Source of the DNA: DAOTWY01 sp003696565
Lineage (GTDB): Bacteria > Chloroflexota > Anaerolineae > Aggregatilineales > Phototrophicaceae
Assembly: GCA_034435635.1 (NCBI GenBank)
Contig: DAOTWY010000032.1
Span: forward strand, 1 to 13,561
Direction: 5' to 3'
Length of the DNA stretch: 13,561 nucleotides
Positions 7,038 through 13,561 of the stretch are shown in pieces. How positions within the stretch are numbered: position 1 is the stretch's first letter; the number at the start of each line of letters is the position of its first letter. The notes under the pieces were generated by a model. It was given only the letters and a program-made list of their open reading frames with translations, ran no database searches and was not told the DNA's origin. Position numbers and translations under genes: made by a program.

Positions 7038-7851
7038 AGAATTCCAGACTCCAACAAAAATAAACAGCATCAAGATCAGCGACGTTAATACTCACAGGAG
7101 TAATCCCACGACTGAGTAGGTTATCTCTCAGTGCTTCATAAATCAATAATTTATTCGGCATATCTGTGCCTGTTCCTAACCAGACATCCCACGTTTCTTC
7201 CTGAAAGCCCAACCCATTAACCGCATTATAGCGTAAGGACGGCAAACCGGAGATAAGTGAGCGAAGCTGCAATGCTCCTGCAACCACATCCAGCGGAATC
7301 GGTTTACCAGGTAATGGCGGATCAGTGACGGAGTTATCCGCTACAACATGAATTAAATCTGGAAATGTTTCGGTATCACGAGGTGAACGTAAGACATTGC
7401 CTTGTACATCCACAAGGACACGAACATTTGCTTGCGTCAACAACAATGCTGGTTCACGTTCTTCAATGGTAATTTTAACCATATCTGGGGGCCAACCGAT
7501 GCGTACTTGCGCATCTGCCACCACAGGAGAAGCCGCCAGGATATTTTGACGCACTTCATCTGGATTAACCCAAAAAATATGCATCTCCGCAATACCAGCA
7601 TAGCGGAAGATTTCCGCTTCATCCAGATATTGGGCACCAATAACAGTTACACTGCGCACATAAAAAAACGGTGTGACAAAAAACATGAGTAACAAAAGCG
7701 ATAAAATAGCAACTGTGATACCACTAAAGGTGCGCCAACTGAAACCAAATTGCTCACGGATGCCGTGTTGTATTGATTCTTCTGATGGTGTTGGTTGGAT
7801 TCCGCGCCATACAGCGGGAGATCGACTTGTTCTTCGTTTAGGCTGCCGCAT
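7030..7851 (-). CDS. ftsQ: Cell division protein FtsQ/DivIB
   Basis: Bitopic membrane protein of the FtsQ/DivIB family, part of the FtsQBL complex that signals septal wall synthesis. The 273-residue product has a basic cytoplasmic N-terminus (RQPKRRTSR), one membrane segment at about 42-64, and an external POTRA domain starting at YVRSVTVIGAQYLDEAEI (about 64-135), including the family-typical IEEREPALLL stretch. The beta domain follows. The ATG at 7851 lies 2 nt past the murB stop with GGTGA about 9 nt upstream; a TTG at 7860 would add three residues. Sequence conservation in this family is low, so the call rests on the membrane-POTRA architecture and the position between murB and ftsA. Its last codons overlap the ftsA start. 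Confidence 0.9.
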   Translation of the reverse strand: MRQPKRRTSRSPAVWRGIQPTPSEESIQHGIREQFGFSWRTFSGITVAILSLLLLMFFVTPFFYVRSVTVIGAQYLDEAEIFRYAGIAEMHIFWVNPDEVRQNILAASPVVADAQVRIGWPPDMVKITIEEREPALLLTQANVRVLVDVQGNVLRSPRDTETFPDLIHVVADNSVTDPPLPGKPIPLDVVAGALQLRSLISGLPSLRYNAVNGLGFQEETWDVWLGTGTDMPNKLLIYEALRDNLLSRGITPVSINVADLDAVYFCWSLEFCE

Positions 7852-7853
7852 AA

Positions 7854-8765
7854 TTACCAATCACCGATCAACTGGACTTCTAACTCTAATTTTACACCGC
7901 TTTGCGCATAAACCACTTGTTGCACATGCTGAATAAGTGCGTAATACTCAGCAGCAGTCGCTTGTGATGGATTTGTATTGATGAAAAAATTAGCATGAAC
8001 AGGTGAAACCATGACCTGCCCAATTTGATACCCTTTTAAACCGGCAGCATCAATCAAACGTCCGGCATAATCCCCTGGTGGATTTTTGAAGATACTACCC
8101 AAACTCGCGCCAGATGGTTGTGAGCGTTTGCGCTGTGCGATGAATTCGTTCATGCGTGCTTTAATAACAGATGGATCATCCTTTTTAAGATTGAAGGTTG
8201 CCAAAAGCACCAAAAACCGCCGATCTTGCCGTCCTTTGAGGGCGGAATAACGATAGTCATATGCAAGATCAGCATGCGTATAAAGCTTTGGACCATCTGG
8301 TTGAAGGACAACCACATCAGCAACACTCTGCGCCATGTCGCCACCATGTGCGCCTGCGTTATTCACCACGGCTCCCCCGACTGTCCCCGGAACATTAACT
8401 GCCCACTCCATCCCAGTAATACCATAAGATTGACATTTATTTGCCAATACTGTTAAGCCAGTGCCACTAGTCGCAGAAACAGTCCGTCCACCATGCCAGT
8501 GTCCAAATTCAACTTGACTAACACGATTAATAACCACCAAGCCCCTTATGCCGCAATCAGAGACTAAAACGTTTGCCCCACCGCCGAGTATGGTAACCGG
8601 AACATGATGCTGCCAAGCAGTGTTGACAACCTCGGCTAATTCTTCAACAGAATCACGAGCGATATATAGCCAATCAGCTTTTCCACCAAGACGTGCAGCG
8701 GTATAACGTGTCATGGGTTCATCGCGCAGCAAACGCTCACCCAATTTATGTTGCAATACTTCCAT
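7854..8765 (-). CDS. murB: UDP-N-acetylenolpyruvoylglucosamine reductase MurB
   Basis: FAD- and NADPH-dependent reductase that converts UDP-GlcNAc-enolpyruvate to UDP-MurNAc in the cytoplasm. The 303-residue product has the FAD-binding GGGANVLVSD (61-70) and VPGTVGGAVVNNAGAHGG (125-142) segments. It also has YRYS (171-174), the catalytic proton-donor serine in GSIFKNP (Ser224), and the late glutamate in LELEVQLIG (Glu296). Length and the lack of the large extra loop fit type II MurB rather than the E. coli type I form. The ATG at 8765 overlaps the 3' end of murC by 20 nt with no strong ribosome site nearby, suggesting coupling to murC translation. Together murB and murC make the product that feeds peptide stem synthesis. 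Confidence 0.97.
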   Translation of the reverse strand: MEVLQHKLGERLLRDEPMTRYTAARLGGKADWLYIARDSVEELAEVVNTAWQHHVPVTILGGGANVLVSDCGIRGLVVINRVSQVEFGHWHGGRTVSATSGTGLTVLANKCQSYGITGMEWAVNVPGTVGGAVVNNAGAHGGDMAQSVADVVVLQPDGPKLYTHADLAYDYRYSALKGRQDRRFLVLLATFNLKKDDPSVIKARMNEFIAQRKRSQPSGASLGSIFKNPPGDYAGRLIDAAGLKGYQIGQVMVSPVHANFFINTNPSQATAAEYYALIQHVQQVVYAQSGVKLELEVQLIGDW

Positions 8766-10131
8766 ACTTTGCTAAAAAATCCTGTCCAATTTTGGGCGCA
8801 TCCCCTGCGCTCATGATGATGATGACCGAACCAGGCTGTACTTCTGCCAACAAACACGCTGTTGTCTGGTCTAAGCTGGCTGTATAACGCGCCCTGGGAA
8901 TGTGTGAAGCTGTCCATGCGGCATCGATACCTGGAATTGGTGCTTCTCTTGCGGCGTAAATATCCGTGACCAAGATGTGATCTGCGGCATCAAAAGCCGT
9001 AGCATAATCCTGAATCAATCGCTGTGTGCGGCTATACATATGTGGTTGCCAGACTGCCCAAATTTGCTTGTTTGGATAGCGCAACCGTGCCGCCTGCAAT
9101 GTTGCTTTAACAGCAGTTGGATGATGTGCATAATCGTCAATCACTATTATATCATCCACCACCCCGCGCCGTTCAAAACGCCGCCCTGCGCTCTGGAAAG
9201 AGGCTAAGGCAGCGGCAGATTGCTCAAAAACCACCCCAACGACATCGGCAGCAATCAGTGCCCCCAAGGCATTAAGTACATTATGTTCACCTGGCACGCC
9301 CAAAGTCACGGTGCCAGCATTGACCCGTAACGCCCCCGCCATCATATGCACATCAAACAAGGTCTGTTGATTGGTCATGCGTATATTTACGGCACGCATG
9401 GCAGCACGTTCATCCTGACCATAAGGAATGATGTTAGCAGATTTTGGGGCATGGGTGACGATGTTAAAAGCGGCTGGATAATCCATACAGGGGATAATTG
9501 TCCCATGAGGATGAACCTGTTTGATAAAATGCTGAAACGAATCATACATAGCCGCTTCCGTTGGGAAGTAATCAGGATGATCGTATTCCAAACTAGTCAA
9601 GACAATTACATCTGGCGAAAGCCCATGAAACATATCACCGTATTCATCCGCTTCAATCACAAATAAATCACTAGAACCAACATCAGCATTTGTGCCTGTT
9701 GTCGGCATGATACCACCGACAATATAAGATGGAGATTTACCGGTTTGTTGCAAAATATGCACGATCATAGCCGTTGTGGTGGTTTTGCCATGCGTCCCTG
9801 CAACGGCAATCACACGATACCCTTGTAACAAAAAGGGTAAAATTTGTTTACGCCGGTAAACCGGAATTCCAGCGGCTTGTGCCGCCAAAATTTCAACATG
9901 ATCATCTGGCACAGCAGAGGTGGCAATCACCGCATCCGCACCATGAATATGAGCTGGATCATGCCCTTGATAAATCGTAACGCCTTGTTGTGCTAAGGCT
10001 TGAGATAAAGCATTGCTATTGCGATCACTACCTGTGATTTTATACCCACGTAAAAGCAAAATACGTGCGATGGCAGAAATACCAAAGCCGCCGATGCCAA
10101 TACAATGAATGTGTTGACCTGGTTGAATCAT
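8746..10131 (-). CDS. murC: UDP-N-acetylmuramate--L-alanine ligase MurC
   Basis: ATP-dependent ligase adding the first stem residue, L-alanine, to UDP-MurNAc. The 461-residue product shows the N-terminal Rossmann-type IHCIGIGGFGISAIA (8-22), the ATP P-loop GTHGKTTTT (112-120), the central EADEYGDMF segment (160-168) and GEHNVLNALGAL (281-292). The C-terminal domain motif is DDYAHHPTAV (332-341). EADEY in place of the more familiar EADES is a variant also seen in some other phyla, and the C-terminal domain is complete, so this is not the recycling ligase Mpl by context. The ATG at 10131 overlaps the stop of the preceding membrane-protein gene as ATGA. The end overlaps murB. Confidence 0.97.
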   Translation of the reverse strand: MIQPGQHIHCIGIGGFGISAIARILLLRGYKITGSDRNSNALSQALAQQGVTIYQGHDPAHIHGADAVIATSAVPDDHVEILAAQAAGIPVYRRKQILPFLLQGYRVIAVAGTHGKTTTTAMIVHILQQTGKSPSYIVGGIMPTTGTNADVGSSDLFVIEADEYGDMFHGLSPDVIVLTSLEYDHPDYFPTEAAMYDSFQHFIKQVHPHGTIIPCMDYPAAFNIVTHAPKSANIIPYGQDERAAMRAVNIRMTNQQTLFDVHMMAGALRVNAGTVTLGVPGEHNVLNALGALIAADVVGVVFEQSAAALASFQSAGRRFERRGVVDDIIVIDDYAHHPTAVKATLQAARLRYPNKQIWAVWQPHMYSRTQRLIQDYATAFDAADHILVTDIYAAREAPIPGIDAAWTASHIPRARYTASLDQTTACLLAEVQPGSVIIIMSAGDAPKIGQDFLAKYGSIAT

Positions 10132-10661
10132 AAGACAAATAACACCAATAAAAAGAGAACAAAGACCCCAACAATTAAAAAGTCCCCTGTGCCGGTTGCG
10201 CCACCGCTGAGCAAAACAATTGGGATTGAGCCAACAGAATTTGCACTAGGAGACCCTGGCGAAGGGGCAACAATCAAAGGATAAAAAGGATATTCATTAA
10301 TATCAACAAAATACCAAATTGCACCGCCAATCAAATAACCATTGATTGCGCCGATAACTCCCCCCAAAATTCCAGTTTGAATATTAGCATCACGCGGTTT
10401 ATCCGGTAAAAAAGAACGGTTTTGATAAGCAATATAAACAATCGCAAAAAAGATCAATAATTGAATAGTAAATGACTGATCGCGCGATAAACCAATACTT
10501 AACAAGAGAGTTCCGCGGATCAGTGCATCAAATTGAAATAAGCCAAAAGTCGCCAATAAAATACCAGCAGTGGCGATCACTTCCCGGTTCCAACCGCGCA
10601 AAAACCCCAATATCGCACCAAAGCCGGCAAGTACCCACATTAACGAGTAGAACTGTATCAT
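10128..10661 (-). CDS. CvpA-like small membrane protein, second of a tandem pair (orfB)
   Basis: A 177-residue hydrophobic protein of unknown function. Membrane segments are visible at about 4-20, 27-46, 64-79, 97-118 and 160-177. The N-terminal pattern, a helix followed by GFLRGWNREVIATAGILL, resembles CvpA/colicin V production family proteins, which are inner-membrane proteins of unclear biochemical role. It is clearly a paralogue of the preceding gene: 24 of the first 45 residues are identical by hand alignment, and NGYLI, WYF, YP-P and GG-TG-GD motifs recur at matching positions. I chose the ATG at 10661 because GAGGA lies exactly 7 nt upstream and the resulting MIQ N-terminus matches the paralogue; the frame extends to a TTG at 10694. 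It sits between murG and murC with an ATGA overlap into murC, so a role in envelope growth is plausible by context only. Confidence 0.85.
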   Translation of the reverse strand: MIQFYSLMWVLAGFGAILGFLRGWNREVIATAGILLATFGLFQFDALIRGTLLLSIGLSRDQSFTIQLLIFFAIVYIAYQNRSFLPDKPRDANIQTGILGGVIGAINGYLIGGAIWYFVDINEYPFYPLIVAPSPGSPSANSVGSIPIVLLSGGATGTGDFLIVGVFVLFLLVLFVL

Positions 10662-10668
10662 TCTACTA

Positions 10669-10673
10669 TCCTC
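10669..10673 (-). promoter_or_regulatory. Ribosome binding site deciding the orfB start
   Basis: GAGGA 7 nt before the ATG at 10661. It overlaps the last codons region just past the orfA stop at 10675-10677 and argues against the longer frame that would begin at 10694. Confidence 0.65.
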
Positions 10674-10674
10674 A

Positions 10675-11244
10675 TCAAATAACCACCAAAACAATTAAAA
10701 ACAAGACAATCACTGCACCCGCTAGCAGATCACCGCTACCAGTTGGTCCACCAGCCAGCAAATAGAGAGGTAAAGATTGCACAAAATCCGCGCTCATCGT
10801 TCCAGGTAGTGGTGCAGAAATATAAGGGCTGAGGGGATAATTTGTCACGTGCATAAAGTACCATAGTGACCCCCAAATCAGATAACCATTCAGCAAGCCA
10901 ATTAATGCACCTAAGACGCTGGATTGTAAGTTATCACGTCCGTCTGGGTTAGCCCCTCCCCGGCGGCGGCTTTTTTCCGCTTTATCCACGTCTTCACCAA
11001 TTAACGCCCGTGTTTGATACGCAAAAAAGACGATAACAGCAAAAATGACAGCGCGAATCAAAAATTTTTGATCTGCTGGAACTGCTATCAGCAATTCAGA
11101 AAGGGTATCATCAAATTGGAAAAGAGCAAATAGCCCTAAAATGATACCGGAAGTTGCAATTAATTCTTTACTCCAGCCGCGTGTAAAGCCGATGTAGCCA
11201 AACAGGATAGCCATCAGCCACATAAAAACAGAAAGTTGAATCAT
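10675..11244 (-). CDS. CvpA-like small membrane protein, first of a tandem pair (orfA)
   Basis: A 189-residue membrane protein, function unknown. Hydrophobic segments lie at about 4-20, 27-45, 62-78, 109-131 and 172-189. A GFTRGWSKELIATSGIIL stretch after the first helix is reminiscent of CvpA family proteins. Between helices 3 and 4 there is a basic, charged loop (KAEKSRRRGGANPDGRD, about 88-104) that the downstream paralogue lacks, probably cytoplasmic and a possible interaction site. The start ATG overlaps the murG stop as ATGA without a strong ribosome site, so it is likely coupled to murG. The pair fills the place where murC often directly follows murG. CvpA resemblance is by pattern only and would need a profile search to confirm. 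Confidence 0.85.
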   Translation of the reverse strand: MIQLSVFMWLMAILFGYIGFTRGWSKELIATSGIILGLFALFQFDDTLSELLIAVPADQKFLIRAVIFAVIVFFAYQTRALIGEDVDKAEKSRRRGGANPDGRDNLQSSVLGALIGLLNGYLIWGSLWYFMHVTNYPLSPYISAPLPGTMSADFVQSLPLYLLAGGPTGSGDLLAGAVIVLFLIVLVVI

Positions 11245-12335
11245 ATCATGTCTGCCAATGTTCGGGCGATATTTTCCGCGCCATCAGGAACATGAAGTGC
11301 CTGGACGCATGATTTCATTTTCGCCAATTCATCAGAATCTGCAAATAAACGTTGAATAATGTCTAGCAACTCATCCTGCATACGGTTTTCATCTAGGTGG
11401 ATCGCTGCCCCACGCTGTGCCAGATAATCCGCATTGACCTGTTGATACCGCCAATTATATGCCAATGGAATCAGGATAGAGGGTAAGGCAAAAAATGGAA
11501 ATTCACCTAAGATGCTTGCTCCGGCTCGGCACACTGCTAAGTCCGCAGCAGCAAACGCCAGCCCCATATCATCATGAAGATAGGGAAAGGCATGGTAATG
11601 AGGATGATTTTTTACCTGAGCAACTTGCTCTTGTGAACGCTGCCAATCTAAAGTACCGGTAATATGTAAAACCTGCACGCCATCTTGCAATAATTGCGGC
11701 AAGATATTGCCCAAGGCGATGTTAATCACTCGTGCGCCCCGGCTGCCACCAAAGACTAACAAGGTTTGGCGTTGGGGGTCTAAGTTAAAATGCTGGATTG
11801 CAGCTTGGCGAGTTGCTTCACGGATTTCCGCCCGCAGAGGGTATCCTGTAACAACCGTTTGACCCGGTTTAAAATATTGAGCAGATTCGGGCACAGTGAT
11901 TGCGACTTTTGTAGCGAAACGTTTTAACACTTTAATTGTCAAACCTGGTTCAATATCTGGCAAGTAGATTAGCATTGGAATTCGCTTGAACCAAGCGGCA
12001 AGTGCAACGGGCAAGCTCGCCCAACCACCCGTTGATAGAATAACCTGCGGCTTATGGCGATTCAGCACACGTACTGCCTGGAACACCCCAAATGTCAATT
12101 TATATAGGCTGTGGATTGCCCGCAGCGGGTTCACGCCGTGTAACGGACCAGCATGAACTTCATCATAAGAATCAAATTGTACATTAGCATTTTGGACTAG
12201 AGGACGTTCAAAGCCGTCAGTTGTGCCCACAAAGTGCAATGTCACATCTGGGTATCGTTTAATCAATGCCTGTGCTGTTGCCAGCGCGGGATAAACGTGC
12301 CCCCCGGTTCCCCCGGCGACGATCATAACTCGCAA
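11241..12335 (-). CDS. murG: MurG, lipid II-forming GlcNAc transferase
   Basis: Membrane-associated glycosyltransferase that adds GlcNAc to lipid I on the cytoplasmic face, giving lipid II. With the TTG start at 12335 it is 364 residues, normal for the family. The N-terminus RVMIVAGGTGGHVYPALA contains the glycine-rich loop. STGGWASLPVALAA, DIEPGLTIKVL and VTGYPLR follow. The C-terminal UDP-GlcNAc domain has FGGSRGARVIN, CRAGASILGE and the RYQQVNAD segment. I prefer TTG 12335 because GGAG lies 8 nt upstream and the N-terminus fits MurG. A GTG at 12374 would add 13 residues. Either way it overlaps the 3' end of ftsW (77 or 116 nt). Its stop overlaps orfA as ATGA. Its product, lipid II, is the substrate polymerised by FtsW. 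Confidence 0.95.
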   Translation of the reverse strand: MRVMIVAGGTGGHVYPALATAQALIKRYPDVTLHFVGTTDGFERPLVQNANVQFDSYDEVHAGPLHGVNPLRAIHSLYKLTFGVFQAVRVLNRHKPQVILSTGGWASLPVALAAWFKRIPMLIYLPDIEPGLTIKVLKRFATKVAITVPESAQYFKPGQTVVTGYPLRAEIREATRQAAIQHFNLDPQRQTLLVFGGSRGARVINIALGNILPQLLQDGVQVLHITGTLDWQRSQEQVAQVKNHPHYHAFPYLHDDMGLAFAAADLAVCRAGASILGEFPFFALPSILIPLAYNWRYQQVNADYLAQRGAAIHLDENRMQDELLDIIQRLFADSDELAKMKSCVQALHVPDGAENIARTLADMI

Positions 12336-13539
12336 CTTGCTTTCTCCGTTCTGGTTGTTTAAGTGTGGTTTCACGTTGAATACCTAACAACATTCCCGCC
12401 CCAACCATTAAAACGACCAATGATGACCCCCCATAGCTAATAAACGGTAGGGGTAGACCAGTCGGCGGGACTAAACCAGTCATCACGGCGATATTGAGCA
12501 TGGCTTTAACAATTACCCAAATCGTTATACCAGCTGCCAAAAGCGAACTGAAGATGTTATTAGCTTGGCGAGCAATGGAAAGCCCACGTATAGCAAAAGC
12601 TAAATAGAAGGCAATGACACCCCCTGCGCCAATAACCCCTAATTCTTCACCAATCACGGCAAAAATGCTATCAGTATGTGGTGCTGGTAAAGAGACAAAT
12701 TTCTGCCGCCCTTCCCCTAAGCCCAACCCTGTCCAACCACCATATTGAATAGCGATGATAGCCTGTTGAGTATGATAACTGGTCTGAGTCAGGTCAGATA
12801 CACCGGCAAGCCAACTATCAACACGTTCGGTTGCATAGGGTGCCACACGTTGCAAAATTGGGAATGCAAACAGCCCAAGCATCAGCAAAATAACCCCTAC
12901 CAAGCCAATTTGACGCATATCTGCCCCGGCTAAAAAAAACATAATACCGGATGTGGCAAAAATAACAACAGCTGTACTTAAGTCTGGTTGAAGAATAACC
13001 AAGCCGGTGACAATTGCCACAAGGATAATAAACGGCGCAAGTCCGTAGGTAATGCTACGAACACGCACATTTTTAGAGCCAAGCCACGCCGCCATATAAA
13101 CAATCATAGCAAGCTCAGCAAATTCACCAGGTTGAAAACGCCCATTAATCAACGCTCGACGTGCGCCAAATGTACGATCTCCAAACAATAACACAGCAAT
13201 GAGAAAGCTAATAGACATTAACATAATGATGATAGACAACCGGCGGATGAAGCGCGGCGGCACCCGTGCAAAAATCACCATAGCAACCAAACCAATGATG
13301 ACATTACGAGCATGACTCATCAAAATAGCGGTTTCGCTACCGAACTCATTCAGGCTCCAATCAAAGGTGGAGCTATAGACCATCATCAAGCCCATTGCCA
13401 GCATTAAACCGATGATAATCAACAACGGCTTATCGAGTGTGCGCCAAAAGGAGGGGTTAGCATCCTCGCTGGTCATAACACGTTGCCGGACTGGCGAATA
13501 TTCTTCATCAATAAACTGTGGCACAGAACGATCTGTCAT
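12259..13539 (-). CDS. ftsW: Septal peptidoglycan glycosyltransferase FtsW (SEDS family)
   Basis: Polytopic SEDS-family polymerase that, with its partner PBP, polymerises lipid II at the septum. The 426-residue product has about ten membrane segments from residue 38 on. Family motifs are FGARRALINGRFQPGEFAEL (124-143), LQPDLSTA (183-190), LPAPHTDSIFAVIGEELG (284-301) with the expected catalytic Asp290, and GLPLPFISYGGSS (361-373). The ATG at 13539 has AGGA 8 nt upstream and an in-frame TAA five codons before. A strongly basic tail (about 395-420, with KQPERRKQ and RRRGNRGAR) follows the last helix. It lies in the region overlapped by murG. Genes further upstream, normally mraY and murD, are outside the window. 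RodA is the alternative, but the dcw position supports FtsW. Confidence 0.96.
   Translation of the reverse strand: MTDRSVPQFIDEEYSPVRQRVMTSEDANPSFWRTLDKPLLIIIGLMLAMGLMMVYSSTFDWSLNEFGSETAILMSHARNVIIGLVAMVIFARVPPRFIRRLSIIIMLMSISFLIAVLLFGDRTFGARRALINGRFQPGEFAELAMIVYMAAWLGSKNVRVRSITYGLAPFIILVAIVTGLVILQPDLSTAVVIFATSGIMFFLAGADMRQIGLVGVILLMLGLFAFPILQRVAPYATERVDSWLAGVSDLTQTSYHTQQAIIAIQYGGWTGLGLGEGRQKFVSLPAPHTDSIFAVIGEELGVIGAGGVIAFYLAFAIRGLSIARQANNIFSSLLAAGITIWVIVKAMLNIAVMTGLVPPTGLPLPFISYGGSSLVVLMVGAGMLLGIQRETTLKQPERRKQVASYDRRRGNRGARLSRAGNSTGID
12344..12347 (-). promoter_or_regulatory. Ribosome binding site supporting the TTG start of murG
   Basis: GGAG 8 nt before TTG 12335, lying inside the ftsW coding region. 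It favours the shorter MurG over the GTG at 12374, which has only AGG at similar spacing. Confidence 0.5.
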
Positions 13540-13561
13540 GTTGGTTATCCTAAATTAGTTA

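Noticed and set aside
7037..7073. Longer FtsA start at the TTG at 7073
   Set aside because: No ribosome site, an extra hydrophobic leader atypical for FtsA, and a larger overlap with ftsQ. The GTG at 7037 fits better.
1..13561. tRNA, rRNA, CRISPR arrays or insertion sequences
   Set aside because: No cloverleaf-like, rRNA-like, spaced-repeat or transposase sequences were seen; nearly all of the window is accounted for by coding regions.

Overview
The window is a minus-strand stretch of bacterial chromosome holding the distal part of a division and cell wall (dcw) cluster, followed by a class II ribonucleotide reductase gene interrupted by three inteins. The gene order ftsW-murG-(two membrane proteins)-murC-murB-ftsQ-ftsA-ftsZ, the style of the B12-dependent reductase exteins and the moderate GC content suggest a Chloroflexota bacterium, probably Anaerolineae-like. 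This assignment is an inference from family resemblance, not a database result, and I hold it at moderate confidence.

Right to left (the direction of transcription), 13539 to 4525 is one tightly packed run: ftsW (lipid II polymerase), murG (lipid II synthesis), two paralogous small CvpA-like membrane proteins, murC and murB (UDP-MurNAc synthesis and L-Ala addition), then ftsQ, ftsA and ftsZ (divisome). Most junctions overlap or nearly abut: ATGA overlaps at murG/orfA and orfB/murC, a 20-nt murC/murB overlap, and a short ftsQ/ftsA overlap. The exception is the 77-nt ftsA-ftsZ gap, which contains a plausible promoter with a palindrome between its -35 and -10 boxes. A clear intrinsic terminator follows ftsZ.

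Positions 4208 to 1 (continuing beyond the left edge) are a single open frame of at least 1402 codons that encodes NrdJ. Because it has no stop in the window it is easily missed by an ORF caller that requires one. It contains two complete inteins (400 and 429 residues) and the first 221 residues of a third. Each carries LAGLIDADG homing-endonuclease motifs, and each sits at a functionally critical point of the reductase: directly before the conserved N-terminal redox-type Cys, inside the GGSRRG motif, and directly before the expected active-site Cys of the NPCGEQ-type motif. Both complete inteins end in Ser-Asn rather than the usual His-Asn.

The 316-nt gap between ftsZ and nrdJ holds the ftsZ terminator, a perfect 10-bp-arm palindrome and weak promoter candidates for nrdJ. 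The palindrome shares TAACA/TGTTA half-sites with the one in front of ftsZ, raising the possibility that one regulator acts on both cell division and dNTP synthesis. The most notable elements are the triple-intein NrdJ, the two related palindromes, and the duplicated CvpA-like pair embedded in the dcw cluster.
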